Counted from the first letter of the stretch, positions 26,301 to 41,800 are shown. The stretch: DNA of 64,000 nucleotides from Zygnema cylindricum (GCA_037447655.1 JBBHKE010002260.1:226692-290691); one strand, 5' to 3'. The notes: a model not told the origin generated them from the letters alone. Made by a program: numbers and translations.

Positions 26301-27619
26301 AGAGAGGTAGAGGGAGAGGGAGAAGAAGGAGAGATAAGAGAGAAAGAGAGGGACAGGGAGGGGGAGAGGGAGAGGGAGGGGGAGGGGGAGAGGGAGAGGG
26401 AGAGGGAGAGGGAGAGGGAGAGGGAGAGGGAGGGGGAGAGGGAGGGGAAGGGGGAGAGGTGGAGACTTTGAGGGGGTGAGGGGAGAAGTGAGAGATGTAG
26501 AGGGAGAGGGAGAAGAAGGAGAGGTAAGAGAGAAAGTGAGGGACAGGGAGGGGGAGAGGGAGAGGGAGAGAGATTGGGTGGGAAAGGTGGAAGGGGAAGG
26601 AAAGGGGGAGTGGGGGGGAGGGGGAGGGGGAGGAGGGAGAGGGAGAGGGAGAGGGAGAGGGAGAGGGAGAGGGAGAGGGAGAGGGAGAGGGAGAGGGAGA
26701 GGGAGAGGGAGAGGGAGAGGGAGAGGGAGAGGGAGAGAGGGAGAGGGAGAGGGAGAGGGAGAGGGATGGGGAGAGGGAGAGGGAGAGGGAGAAAGGGAGC
26801 GGGAGAGGCAAAGGGAGAGCAGGAGAGGGAGAGCAGGAAAAGGAGAGGGAGAGGGAGAGAGGGAGAGGGAGGGAGAGAGGGAGAGGGAGGGGGATAGAGT
26901 GAGAGGGAGAGAGAGGGAGAGAGAGAGAGGGGGAGAGGGTGAGACCTTGAGGGGGTGAGGGGAGAAGAGGGAGAGGTAGAGGGAGAGGGAGAAGGAGAGG
27001 TAAAGAGAGAGGGAGAGGGAGAGGGAAGGGGAGAGGGAGAGGGTGAGAAAGGTGGAGGGGGAAGGAAAGGGGGAGGGGGAGGGGGAGGGGGAGGGAGAGG
27101 AAGAAAAAGGAGGGGGTTAGGGGGAGAGGGTGAGAGGGTGAGATGGGGAGAGGGTGAGAGGGGGAGAGGAAGAGAGGGGGAGAGGGGGAGAGGGGTAGAG
27201 GGAGAGAGGGGGAGAAGGGGAGAAGGGGAGAGGGGGGAGAGGAGGAGAGGGTGAGAGGGAGAGAGGGGGAGGAGGGAGGGAGAGGGAGGGAGAGGGAGGG
27301 AGAGGGAGGGAGAGGGAGGGAGAAGTAGGGAGAGGTGGTGAGAGGGAGGGAGAGGGAGGGAGAGGGAGGAAGAGGGAGGGAAGAGGGAGAGCGAGGGAGA
27401 GGGAGGGAGAGGGAGAGGGAGGGAGAGGGAGGGAGATGGAGGGGGGAGGGAGGAGAGGGAGGGGGAGAGATGGGAGAGGGGGAGATAGGGTGAGAGAGGA
27501 AGAGAGTGAGGGAGAGAGGGGGGGAGCGGGAGAGAGGGGGGGAGAGAGGGAGAGAGAGGGAGAGAGAGGGAGAGAGAGGGAGTCCTGGGGAGTGAGGGGG
27601 AGGGAGGGGGGAGGGGTGG

Positions 27620-27679
<60 letters not shown>

Positions 27680-30600
27680 GAGAGAGAGAGGGGGAGAGAG
27701 AGAGAGAGAGCGAGAGAGGGAGAGAGAGAGAGAGAGGCAGTAGTATTTATTTTTTTGTAAATGGTAGAAAAGGAAAAAGATTGTGTTATTTTATAAAATG
27801 TCAATGTTGATAATCAACGTATTTCTTTTTTATGATTTACGTTTGTAAACCAGATTATTTGCTTTTTTTATTTAATAGGATTTATAGGGGAAAATTAAGT
27901 TCCATGTTGGAAGACGACGTTGGGAGGTTCTTGATAGAAGTCATTTTGGTGTGGAACGTCACAATTATTAACTTTTTTATTTGTGAATCAAATGTAGGGT
28001 TTTGTTTTCTTTCCCTCGAACTTATGAGTTTTTTTTTTTTTTCATGGAGTAAAATTGAAATTTGGATTAGGACGAAAGATTTGTGTGAAAAATCCGAATG
28101 AATGAGATGTTCGATGAATGAGATTTTTTTCTTGCCCATTTTCTTTTCATGTATATCGATATCTATATATTTTATCATTATTTTTATTATTATTATTATT
28201 GTTTTATTTTTTTTCGATGGATTTGTGGGGGTGAAACTAATTTAGGCCGGGGGATGTATGTAATTGATGTGGGTTTGCATGGCTATTGTGTGTGCAAAGT
28301 TATCTCCATCAAGGCAAAGTGGGAGAGACATTTAGAGAGGGGAAATGGGGATGAGGAGGGGTAGAGGGAGGAGCAACAAGAGAACGAGGAATTTTCAATT
28401 TTTAGGGGAAGAGCTATATTGTGTTTTTGGTAGTTATGTCGGTGGGAGGGAATGTTGGGTTTCATAGATATCTAGAAAGGAATTGGTTGAATGGAAGCAT
28501 TCCATCGTCCATCAGTCAACTCACATCCCTCCAATACTTGTAAGACACGTAGCACTATGGCTATGCTGCACTTTAAAAGCTTAAAAATGTTATTTCCATC
28601 GTTGGCTTTGCAAGCTATAGTCTTTTACAAGGAAGCGAGGGAAGGGGTGAGGAAGGAGGATTGTGACAGTATTGATGTCTATGAAAAGATTGCTTAATTC
28701 AATTGATCTTTATTCCTCCGATTCTTAGGGTTTTTTTTTTCATAGGTTCTTTTGTTTTTTCTTTGTTTTTTTGTTTTTTTTGTTTGTTTCTCTTCTTTTC
28801 TTTTTGTATGACGATGTACCACATAGTGACGTGGAGACGCTTTGGGAGGCGGGACTTGGGGATGTTTTGAATGTTTGGTGTCACAGATATCTAAGTGGCA
28901 ACCAGTTGAATGGAAGCATTCCATCGTCCATCGGTCAACTCACATCCCTCCAAGAATTGTAAGACTCATGGCAGTAAGGCTATGTTGCGCATTAAGACAT
29001 GATTATCAAATAAATTGTAAATGACAGGAATTGTAACAAGTTTTCAATAACAAATAATATTAAATCTGTAAGAATAACTTATAAATAGTAATAAAAAATA
29101 GCAAAAATAAACATTTAATTGTTAATAACAGTTGCAATAAACACTAAATTGTAAGAGCAGAACAAGTTATAACAAATAATTGTTGGTAATAGCAACCAAA
29201 ATTCAAATAAAATGGTATTAACTAATTTTGATGAGAAATGATATTAGGTAAAAATAGTTTTAATAATAGCAATTAATTGTCGCAAATAATAACAAAAAAT
29301 GATATTAAGTATGAATAAAAATCACCAATAATTAAAAATTACATTTACATATAACAATAATTTTAATTAGTCAAAAAAAAAATTATAGTATTGAGAACTA
29401 ATACTTTATTGCTACACTATATGTAAATGAACAGAAGAAGAAAAGAAAACAACTGTATATTATAAATTCGTATGGCAATATTTAGTTTTTAAACTTCTAG
29501 GAAATATTATTCGAATTGTAGAGTAAATTTTTTATTTGGCTTTTACATCTATTTTTTTGAAAGTTTAATTATGGAAATCAAGTGATGTTTTGGGAAAAAA
29601 ACGGTCGGTCATGACAAAAACCATTTGTCATCCATATTTGAGATTTTCTTTTATATTAGAAGTATCTATAATTTTTATTTCTAGATTTCATGTTATTGTT
29701 ATTATTTTTAGGTTAATCATGTTCAATTATGTTACTCGTTCATGAAATGATTATGTACGGAAATATACATTTTTTATTTTGCTTATCAATTATGAAATAA
29801 TTAGTAACAATAATAAAATTTAGTACAAATCATAAAAAATATTAATTCAAAATGTTAAGGCTGGAAAGGGAGGGTTTTATATTATGGAGGCCAAACAAGG
29901 CCTATTGAGACGAAGGGCTATGGCTCTTTTTGGGGGGTAGAAGGAGAGGAAGGGAAAGAGGTCATCGGAGAGTTTTTTTAGGGGCATTCAAAAAACGTTT
30001 TTTGGCGGTGTTATGGGCATTCTAAAGGCAGATAGAGGTCGTCAAAGTAAAGAGGGAGAAAGAGGGAAAGGGAGGGGGAAGGGGCGGAGGGGCTGAGAGG
30101 GTTTTTAAGAGAGAGAGTTTGAGGGAGAGAGGGGCAATGGGGAGGGGAAAGAGAGAGAAAGATGGATTTTCAGTTTTTAGAGGGAGCACTATGTTCTCGT
30201 GGTGATTATGGTAATGCGGTGTGAATGTTCGTTGTTGCAGTTCTCTATATTATAACCAGTTTAGTGGAAGCATTCCATCGTCCATCGGTCAACTGACATC
30301 CCTCCAACAATTGTAAGACACATGTTACCATGGTTATGTTGCGCATGAAAAGTGTGCTTTTTATATTTTGAGATTTTGAGAATTTATTAAATTATTTGAA
30401 TATGAAAAAATCTATGTTAAGCAAGGGAAGGGAAATGAGTAAGAAAATTCACAAGAACTAAAAACAACAATCAGTGATAATAATATTTCTATCTGTCAAG
30501 GAAGAGCGGGAGAGGCAAGGAGGGTAAGAGAAGGAGACAGGGAAAGAGAAGCAAAAAGGGAGGGAGAAAAGGGGCCAGGGGATGAGGTGGGAGGAAAGAG

Positions 30601-33600
30601 AGAGGGCAAGAGGGAGGGAGAGAAGGCAAGGTTGAGGGTGATCGTGAGGGCGAAGGCAAGGACGAGGGTGTGAGAGTGGAGAGTGCAAGGGGTCTGAGGG
30701 TGCAGGAGAGGGGAAGAGCATGGGGGCGGCCGACGGGGAGGGCGAGGGGGGGGAGAGGGGAGGGTAAGAAGGCGAGGAAAATGGTGAGCTCTGGGTTTAG
30801 GGCGGGGGCATAGTTTGCTGTTGGTTGGTGATGTTGGTGGGGTGTGAATGTTGGGTGTCACAGAAATTTAGGTGGCAACCAATTGAATGGGAGCATTCCA
30901 TCGTCCATCGGTCAACTCACATCCCTCCAATTCTTGTAAGACACGTGGCACTCTGGTTAAGTTATGCATAAAAAGTGTCCTCTAAATTTGTATGGCTTGA
31001 GAATGTTTATATGTATTTGAAAAACTATGTTTTGTGTGAAGCAAGGGAGGAAAGTTATCAATAATAATAGTCAGTAGTAAAAATCATTAATATAATAAAT
31101 GTAAATAGTTACTGGTAATAATGATAATAATTGTGCTAATAATAATTCACGACATTAAAAAGGGAATTTAAGGTTTTCTCAAGGGAGAGGTTTAGCTATG
31201 GAGGCTTGACGGTGCTCATCAACACGAGAGGCTATGGCGTGCTCGTGGAGGGTAGATAGAGAGTGGGGGGAGGGTGTGGAGAGAGGGTTTTCGTGGGTGG
31301 GGCTTAGGGCAGGATAGAGGGAGAGAAAGGGAGAGGGGTCGAGGGAAGGGTTTTGTGGGTGTGCAAAGTTTTTGAGTTTCATGGATGTTAAAAAGGCCAA
31401 TTTGCCCTTGTCGAACCAAAAGGTGCCGAGGAGGGGGAGGAATATCAATAATAATTGAAATAATTAAGAGCAAAAAAAAATAAAAACAATTTAATGCCAA
31501 TTTAAAAAATAACAAGAAAGTATATGTTAAAAAAGGAAAAATGAAGCTATATTAACTTTTTATTTATATTTTGCCTGTACATTCCGGTTTTTAACTTTTT
31601 CAGAAGCTATATCTCCTTTATGTGAAATTGAACATTTTTAAATCTTATATACTATTTACTTGTATGATTAAAAAATGGTAATTGTCGAAAATGAAGGGGA
31701 AAAAAGTGGGAAGCAGCATGGGGGATGGATTCATGATTGTAGATAAAAGCCCTTCAGATGTATTTAGAAATAAATCTTGCTCAACACTTATTTTAGTACC
31801 ATTATATTTCATGTTATACTATGAAATTTGTACCATAGTGACCAGGATGATGTTGGTGGGACATGAATTTTTGGTGCCACAGAGACTTAGACAGCAATAA
31901 CTTGAGTGGAATTATTCCTCCTTCTATTGGACAGCTAACATCCCTCCAATTCTTGTAAGACACATGACACTATTGTTATGCAGCAAAAGTTAATAATTAC
32001 AATAATTTATAATCATACATGTTAATAATAGGAATAATGATTAGGAATGTTAGTAACTATAGAATTAATACTAGCAATAAATAGTAATTTATTGTAATGA
32101 TAATTAGTAATCTAGTAGTAATGTTATTAATAAATAATAATAATTCATAATTCATTGTTAATATTAGTACTAACATTTTTATCTAGTACACCGCGAATCG
32201 TATTAGTGTATTGAAAGCTAATTCGGTTCCCCCAAATTTTGACCCAAATTCTTAAATAGCATTAATAATTCCTTTTTTTTCTTTACGCCTTTTAGGGTTC
32301 TGTTCCAATTCGCGTTAAAAATGAAAGTACACTGCGATTTAAATAGTGTGGTACAGACAAAATTGTACCTTTCTAAGTGAAAAAGTACAAAAATTAATTA
32401 AACATAGGCGCGCGCGCATGTGAATGTGCACTGGAATAAAGTGAAAATAGATTTTAACTGACATAAAATAATCTAACAAGTACGGACTGTAAAATTACGC
32501 GACGGCGTACGATTTCAAAGATTTTGTACGGATGCCTATATTAGTGTAAGCGGGTTTAGGGTTTTTTCTTAATTTAAAAAAAAACCCAAATTAGTATTAG
32601 TAAAGAATTAGAATACATGTTTTTTTTGAAAATTTTCAAATTCCCAATTAGCGTTAATAACGCTAATTATATTTATACGCTATTTAATCTTTGACGATAA
32701 TAGCGATTCACGGTGTAATAAATAACAATAATAATAAATAACAATATACACTAATATTAATGATTATTACTAGCAATAATAACTACTTATGACAGTAATT
32801 GCTTATAATACTAATCGTGAACAAGATAAGAATTTCAAATAACCAATATTATAAAAATAATGATTAATAGGATTAAAAATAGTCATAATCAAGATTAAAT
32901 AATTGTTACCACTAGTTATTTATAATCAGTAACAATAAATAATAATAATATTATTAAATTATGATACTAATAATTATAACAATTACAATAACCAATAATA
33001 GTATTTATAATAATCATTAGTAATAATAAAAATCAATAACAATAGCGATCATTTCCAATAAGCATTAATACATTAATAAATAGTAATAGTAAATAATTTT
33101 ATCGGTAACTATAATCATTATAATTATTAACAATATTAGCAATAATACTAATTATTATCATTATAATTAATTAATTGTTGTAAAAATTTGTAATTATACG
33201 GATTACTAAAATTATTAAAAATAACAATAAAATAATAACATTCATAATTGAAAATATCATTGATAATTTATTATAATGATAAGAATATTAACATTTAGAA
33301 TTATCAGTAATAGCTACAACTAATAACTCTGATGTTATAAACAATATTAAAAAAGGCAAGGGCAGGTTTTTTCAGAGGGAGATTTTTAGTGGAGGTCAGA
33401 TGGGGCCTGTTAAGATGGAGGGCGATATGTCATCCTATAGGGGTAGAAGGAAGAAAATGGAAGGCGGTCGAATGAAAGTGTTTTTTTCTAAAGGATTTTT
33501 AGGTGTTTTTTTAGGTAGTTTTATGGGGATTTTAAAGGCCAGGCGAAAGTAGTTGGGGCAAAAAAGGAGACATTGGGAAAAAAAGGGACTTAGAGGGAGG

Positions 33601-36600
33601 GAAATTTAGGGAATGTGGAAGAAAAGGAAAAAGGGATTGAGGAAGGGATGTGCAAGGGGGAAAGGGAGGAGAGAAAAAAAGAGATTTTTAGCTTTGAGGA
33701 GAATTGATTTAATGTGCTCTTATTGATTAAAAAAACCCTAAAAAACCCTAAAACCCTTAAAAACCCCTTAATTAGTGGAGTGTGGATATTTTGTGATGGT
33801 GTGGATATTTTGTGTCACAGAGCTTTAGGTATCAACCAGTTGAGTGGAGTTATTCCATCGTCTATTGATAAATTGACATCCCTTGTAATCTTGTAAGACA
33901 CGTGGCGCTCTGGCTATGCTCCACACCGAGAGTGTGCTTCTAATATTTTGAGAATTTTAAAGATTTTTTTAATCATTTCAAATGAAATAGTATGTCGTAA
34001 GCAAAGGAGAGAAATAATTAAAACTAGTAAAGTCTTAAAAAAAATGATAATCAACAATCATCATGTTAAGACTAATCACCAATAATTATAACGACTATAA
34101 ATAAAAACGATAATTAATAATAATAATTAATAATAAAATAAGAAGAATAGAAAGAATTGTTAAGGGAAGGAAGGTTTTTAGGGGGAGAGGTATTGCAGCA
34201 GTGGTCAGATAAAGCCCGTTGAGACTTAGGGCTATGGTGTGCCTCTAAAGGCTTAAGGGTTTTTTAGGGTTTTTTAGGGTTTTTTGGGGTTTTTTAGGGA
34301 GGGGGGGAGGGGAAAGGAGGTAGAGGAAAGGGTTTTAAGGGTGTTGTTTTTTAACTGTTTGTAGGAACTTTTAGGGGGGAAAGGGAGAGATTTATAGGTT
34401 GCTTTAAGGGGGAAAAATGTAATCATTATAATTGATAATTAACACCAGTAGTAATTATGATGAATAGTTAAGAGACGTTGTAATTAACAATAATAACCAA
34501 TAATAAGTTAGTAATAAACTTAAGAGTTAATGATAACAATAATGAAAAACAACGATATTAATCATTAACGACAATAATAGCAATAATTATAGCTAACCAT
34601 AAAAACAATTCATAAGAATAAAAAAAATACATATATATATATATTATATATATATATCAATAATAATAAATAAGGAAGAGGGAGAAAGAGGCCGGAAATG
34701 GGAGAGGAGGAAGGGGGAGTGGAGGAATGGAAGGAAGGGGGTGGTGGAGAAGGGAAGAAATGGAATATATGAGGAGAAATGGGTGAGCCGCCAGGGCCGA
34801 TGTAACGGCGTGGGTGAAAGGGCGGGCGGAGAGGAAGAGGAGATGGTGGAGGAAGAAAGGAGACTGAGTAAGAGGAGAAGAGGAGGATGAGGATGGATGA
34901 GGGTGAAAGGGAAAACAAGGAGGAGAGGAGAGAGGGAGCAGGGGGGTGGAGAAGGAAGGAAGAAAGAGAGGTAGAGGAACATAATGGAAGGAGGAGGGAA
35001 GGATGGAAGGGAGGGAGAGGGAAGAGGAAGGTTGGAACAAAGGACAAATGAAGAGGGAGAGAGAGGAAGAGGGGGAAGGTTAGCCGAGGAACGGAGGAAG
35101 GAAGGAATGGAGGGGATTGGGAGGGAGAGGAAGGGAGAGGGGAAGAAGATGGGAATGATAGGAGAGAGAGGGGAGAGGGAAGGGAGAGGAAATGGAATGG
35201 AGTGGAAGGAAGAGAGAGGAAGAGGGAGTGTGGAAGGAGAGGAGGAGGATGCGGAAATGAAAGAGGGATTGAGGGAAAGAGGGAGGGAAATTGAGAAAAA
35301 GAGGGAGAGTAAGGGGTAAAAGGGCACGGGGATGGGGAGGAGAGCGAAACAAGGATTGAGGGAAGGAGCGGCAAAAGGGAGGGGGAGAAGAAAGAGAGAG
35401 AGGTTATCATAACGTGGAGGTACAGTAGTGCGTGATGATGGTGGTTATGTTGGTGGGGTGTGAATTTTGGTGTCACAGTTCTCTTTATTCTAACCAATTG
35501 AATGGAAGCATTCCATCGTCCATCGGTCAACTGACATCCCTCCAATACTTGTAAGACACATCACACTATAGCTAAGTTATGCATAAAAAGTGTCCTCTAA
35601 ATTTGTATGGCCTGAGAATTAGTTTAATTGTTTGAAAATATGTATTTTGTGAAGCAAGCAATAAAAAAATTGATAATGATAATAATTACTAAAATATGAG
35701 ACAATACCCTAAGAGAGAGCTATAGTGTGTTGTTAGAAGTGAGTGGGAAAATCTTCATAATTCTTAGTAATAATAATTTGTATCAATAATTATTTTTCTT
35801 TATTAATAGTAAGAAGAGCTTATTATAATTGAGAGATGGGTCTACAAAAAATGTGAAATTGTACTACATAGTGACAAATTTAGAGTAAGTGTTGGTCGGG
35901 TGTGAACGTTTTACAGATATCTTTCTGTTAACCAGTTGAGTGGAAGCATTCCATCATCCGTAGGTCGCCTGACATCCCTCCAATACTTGTAAGACTCATA
36001 ACATTGTGGCTATATTGCGAATCAATAGTAGGTTCTGAATTAGATTGGCTTGAGAACTTATTTAAACATTTGAAAAACAATATTATATGTGAAACAAAAA
36101 AGGGAAACATTTGATATTTATGTAAAAAAACTACAAAAAAAAATTATTAGTACTAATAATAAGTGCTATCAGGATAATTATTCAAATGATTATGATGGTG
36201 ATGATGATGATTTTCGCTGAAATTATAATATTCATATAATAAGATCATCATCATTACATTTTTTATAATCATAATTACACAAATTAACATTAATAGACAC
36301 ATAAAAATAATAATTAATAATTATAATAATTATAAAAAGGGAGGGGAGGAAGGTTGCGGTTGTGGATAGACACACTTGATATTTGTTTGTTTAGTGCATA
36401 ACTTGTACCGCATACTAACTAGGAGACACATGAAGGTTAGGGAGTTGGTTATATACATATATATATGGATATGTATATAAATAGATGTACATATATATAC
36501 ATATATATATATACATATACAAATACATATATATACATATATATGCATATATATAGACATATATACATCTATATACATATATTTATATGCATTTATTATA

Positions 36601-38849
36601 CATATATACATCTATATACATATATATGCATGTATATGCATATATATATTTTTATATTTTTATAGGTATATGTATATACATTTGTGGCAAATTTTTTTTA
36701 GAGTGGGTGGGCGAGGAGTGTGATGGTGGATAAGAACGCACAATATGTATCTAGTAGGAATATTAACTTAATTTTATTTAAACCTATAATATTTTTTGTA
36801 TACTACTTGGGCGAAACTTTGTTGGGTGGGGAATTGGTGGGTGTATCAGAGATTTAAGCGATAATCAGTTGAATGGAAGCATTCCATTGTCCATCGGTCA
36901 ACTCACATCCCTCCGATTTTTGTAATAACCATGATACTGACTGTGTTGCGAATATAAATTGTTGCTCCAAATTGGTATGGCTTGAGGATGTTTTAATCAT
37001 TTAGAAAGAGTTATTCTATGCTAAACATGGACCGGAAAAAGCTAGTTATTCTAATAATCACTAAATTTTATAATAATAAATAATTATGTCTAAGTGTAAA
37101 CAGCGCGCAAAATTATTTACCATTGTAGTCATAATAATAATAATAATCATTAATCATACTTTCTAGATAGGGAAAGGGAGAGTTTCTTAAAGTGAGAAGC
37201 AGGCACACTGAAAAAGAGGTGATGGCGTACTCCTTGGGTGTTGGGGGAAGGAGGGGGAAGGGCGTGGAGGGAGGAATTGGAGGGGTCTAAATTTAATGGT
37301 TTTTAGGTTTTATTTTTGCTTGTTGGTAATGTAAGGTCTACAATATAGATATTTGTAAGGGTTTTATAGGGTTTTTAAGGTTTAATGGTGTTTAGAGCTT
37401 TTACATTTTTTTGGTGCTCTAGACGATTATTTGATTTCTTTATGTTTTTTAGTTTTTCGGGTTTTAAGGTTTTAGTTTTTTATGGCTTATAAGGTAATTA
37501 AGGTTCTTATTCATTTTAGTAAAATAACTATAACGATGATAATTGTTACCAAGAAAAATAACTGGCAATGATTGTTGCTTCAACTAAATATAAAAATGAA
37601 TATAACAACAATTAGTTACTGTGACAATTTTAATATCACAATAAGTATGATAATAAACAGTATTGAAAAAAATGAAGGGTTTTTGAGGGAGGGGTGTAGC
37701 GGTGGAGGAAGATGGAGGGAGGGCTATGGTGTCAGGGATCAAAGGAAGGGGATCGAGAGTCGGAAAAGGGGGGGGGGGGAGGGATCGACCGCATATTTAT
37801 TAACTATAATGAGCATTACATATAATTTATAATAAGAATAATAACAATTTTAGAGAGAGAGGGGAAAGGGGAGGAAAAAGGGGAGAGGGAGAGGGAAGGG
37901 AGAAGAATAGGGCGAGTTAAATTTATTTTTTAAAGTCGTACATTACGTTTGTAAGGTTAGGCATTTTTGTTTTTTTAAGTGACGTGGAGAAAGAAAGGGG
38001 AGGACGTCGTGATTCAAACCAATGTGGTGTGGAAAAAAAATTGTCAAATGTGTATTTTTCCATTTAATTTTTAATAGGGGTTTTTCTTTTCTTTGGTTTT
38101 GCAAATTATTGTATCGTTGTCAGAGGGGAATAACGGGGGGGGAGGGATTATGATATTGTTTTAATGTCTTTTTTTCATTTTCTGTTATATTTTGTCGTTT
38201 TTTTCGTGTGATTTTTTGTTGGTGCAGAATGAGGGGGGAATAGGGAGGAGCAGGGTAAAGGGGGGGGGTTGGTAAGCAAGAAAATGCGATTTTTTCTTGA
38301 TGTTGTGCAAAGTTCTCACCTACCAACTACAACAAATGATATTGTGTAGAAAAGTCCTATCTATCAGTTGTCACAAAAACACTAGGAAAAAACATTGTTT
38401 TTCATTTTTTTCCAATTGTGATGGTGGATACAAACCCTTTAAATACGGTTTCTAAGAAATCGCACTAAATTTTTTTAGTGCGTAACTTCTACCGGATAGT
38501 AAGTAGGAGACACTTTGGGGGCTGAGGATTTGTTGTGGTACAAATGTTGGATGTTACAGAGATTTATCTGCTAACCAATTGAGTGGAGGTATTCTATCAT
38601 CTATCACTAAATTGACATCCCTGAGAGACTTGTAAGACACATGACACTATGGTTAAGTTGAGATTTGAAAGCTTGCTCAAAATTATTGGTTCCTAATTCT
38701 GGTCTATCAACCTGTGAGAGGGAAAGATAGGACTTATATTTTTTTTATACCTATGCTTCACTGAACTAGTGTGATAGTGTAAGTAAAAATTTACAATGTC
38801 TGTACGGCGAATTCCGAGAGAGAGGGTGGGAAAAACGAAAAATGGGAGA

Positions 38850-38891
<42 letters not shown>

Positions 38892-41800
38892 AAAAAATTG
38901 GCAAACACAGCCAGATAGGGAGAGGGATTGCAAGGGTTGGAGGGTTAAGGTGAGAGAGAGGGGGAGGGAAGATGGACAGGGCGAGGGCGAGGGTGAGGGA
39001 GGGGGAGAGAGAGACGGGGAGAGGGAGAGTGAGAAGAGGTGGAAAGGAGGTGTCGAGAGGGAGAACGAGGGAAAGGAGGATAGAGGGAGTAGAGAGAGGG
39101 GAGCAAAGAGGGAAAATAGGGGGAGGGAGAGAAAAAACGGTGGGATATAGAGATAAGGAGAGAGAAAAAAAAAAGAGATAGAGATGGGGCGGAGGGAATG
39201 ATAGGGAGAGTGAGAAAACGGAAGGGAGGATAATTGAGAATGGAGGGAGTGAGAGAGATAGAGAGAGGGGAGGGGGAGGAAGAAGGGGGAGCGGGCGAGT
39301 TAGGATTGAGTGGAAAAGAGGAGGAACGAGAGAGAGGGAGAGTCATGACGACTAAAAGTGTGATGAAGCAAAGGGAGAGGAAGAGGGAGAGCGGGGACAG
39401 TAAGAGGGAGAGAGAGAGGAGAGAGGAGGTAGGGAGAGGGAAATGGAGAGGAAAGGAGAGGTAGAGAAGAGGTAAAGGAGAGGGAGAGGAAAGGGATAGG
39501 GAGGACAGGGGAAAGGAAAGAGATTGAAAGAGGGAGATGGAGAGAGAGACGGAGAGAGGGGAAAATGTGGACAGGAGGAGATGAATAGTGAGAAAAAAAT
39601 GACATGTAAAAGAGAGAGAGAGAGAGTGAGAAAAACCCTAATCCGCCAAATAAGCACTAAAAAGCCCTAAAAGACCGAGAGAGAGAGACTTAATTGGAAT
39701 CATTACATTGTTTTTTTGGTCAACCAACATCTTTCTAATAATAGTGATACATATGATATTATGGTTATGTTGCTCCGTCTCCAAATTTTTATGATTTTAT
39801 GTGAAAAAAAAATTGTTATGTTTCAGATTTCAATCATGATTTTGCTGCTATTTTTTCTTTAATGTCTTAAACATTCTAATATATGTGAGGAAGCATATAG
39901 ATATGGGAAAGATGTGAGAAGGATGGGGAGATAAGGGGAGAGACGGTAGTATTGAAAGGATATATAAACATCTAAACTTTATTATTAACAGGTTAAAATG
40001 GACGGCGGAGGATAGATCTGACGGACAAGAAGGCTATGTTGTAAAATTATATTTTTTTTCAACTTCTAAAGTAAATTTAAAAATGCAATTTAATGTGGTC
40101 AGGATGTTCTGTGTGTTGGTTTATTAAATACCTTTCAATGTTTTCTTTTTTTGTTTTTTTTTTATTTATTTCCCCGGAAATGATTTTTTTTAAATGCTTA
40201 GAAATTTTTTAAATGTGGATGTTTGGTGACATAGGCGTCTAAATAACAACCAGTTGAGAGGAAGCATTCCATCGTCCATCGGTCAATCGACATCCCTTCA
40301 ACGCTTGTAAGTGACATGACAATATCGCTTTGTTGAATATCAGAAGTGTACATTAAATTTTTATGGTTTGTCATAAAACATATTGGCCACTTCATAGATT
40401 TGAATAATCAATTAGTGTGATTAGGTCATTTTTAACAGAGTAATGAATGTGAGCGAGGGAAGGAGAGAGGGTGAGATAGGAAAGAGGGAAAAACGGTAGA
40501 GGGGACAGCGAGTGGGATTAAAACATTTTTTTGGTTTGAGGGGCTACATTTGGGAGGGGACGGACAAGTGGCGTTTGTTGTATTTTTGAGGATGCCATTA
40601 GTGTTGGTTTCTTAAAAACCTTTTCAAGTTTACATTATTGACAATTCTATTAGATTTTCTATAACAAACCTCGAAGCCCTGGTATAGCATTGCACCACAT
40701 ATTGAGTGAGTGGGTGGATGTTTGATTGTTGGTGGAATGCGAATGTTTTTTTGTTGTCACAGATATCTAGATAGCAACCAGTTGACTGGGAGCATTCCAT
40801 CGTCCATTGGTCAACTCACACAACTCCGACGCTCGTAAGACACATGACACTATGGCTATGTTGTGAATCAAACGTGTACTCCAAATATTTATGGCTTGTT
40901 GCAAAAAAAAAAGTCAACCACTTCATATATTTGAATAATCTTTTTGTTGTCGAATGGAGGGTGGAGTGTTGTATGTGGAGGAGGTAGAGTGTGCAAACCC
41001 ATGCAATTCTGGGTCAAATCTATCAGTTATACTAGGAAATTAACTCCACCTATATTTGTTATTATTCTTCTTAAGTGCGATGGCGGATAAAAACCATTTA
41101 CATGTATATACTAAGAATCCGCACTCAAAGTATTTTTAGCGTATAGCGTTATACGACACAATGACTAGGAGGAGACACTTCGGGAGGATGGGGTGGGGTT
41201 GTTGATGGGGTGTGTAAAATTCGGTGTGGTAGGAGGCTAAATAGCAACGAATTGAGTGGAAGCATTCCATTGTCCATGGGTCAACTGGTGAACCTCCAAG
41301 AATTGTAAGAGATATTACACTATGGCTATTTTGCAAATCAGCAGTGTATTTCAAATGTCTATGTTCTAACCTTAGAAAATCCACTATAGATTTGAAAATT
41401 CGTTATATTGCATTTTTTTTCTTTTACCATTTGAATTGGACTAATATATGCGAGGAAGAGAGTGTGGGATAGGACTAGAGGGTGCGATGTGATAGGATAT
41501 AAACAAATGTCTAAAGATATGCTGAAGAGGGGACTGATCTGAATGACGAGAAGCATAGGTTCTAAACTCTTACTTTTTTTTTCCAGTAAAAAAGTGGAAA
41601 AGATAGCAATAAATAATATAAGGGGAAATAAAGAAAGGGAAAAGGGAGCGGGAAGAGGCGAAGGAAAGGCACAGGGAGAGGGAGAAAGAATAGGAGATGG
41701 ATAGGCAGGGCAAAAGAGAGGGAAAGGGGAGGGAAAGAATGAGAGGAAAACGGAAAAAGGGAGGGAGGGAGAAGGCGAGATAGATGCAATGGGCGACGGC

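Noticed and set aside
24622-27804. Very long frames (up to 1060 residues) of Pro/Ser/Leu or Gly/Arg/Glu repeats on both strands
   Set aside because: They are the GGGAGA satellite read in stop-free frames; no domain or codon structure, and they lie in an intron.
34610-35545. 311-residue Ser/Pro/Leu frame on the - strand and overlapping frames
   Set aside because: It is a purine tract in an LRR-gene intron; it also runs antisense through a real LRR exon.
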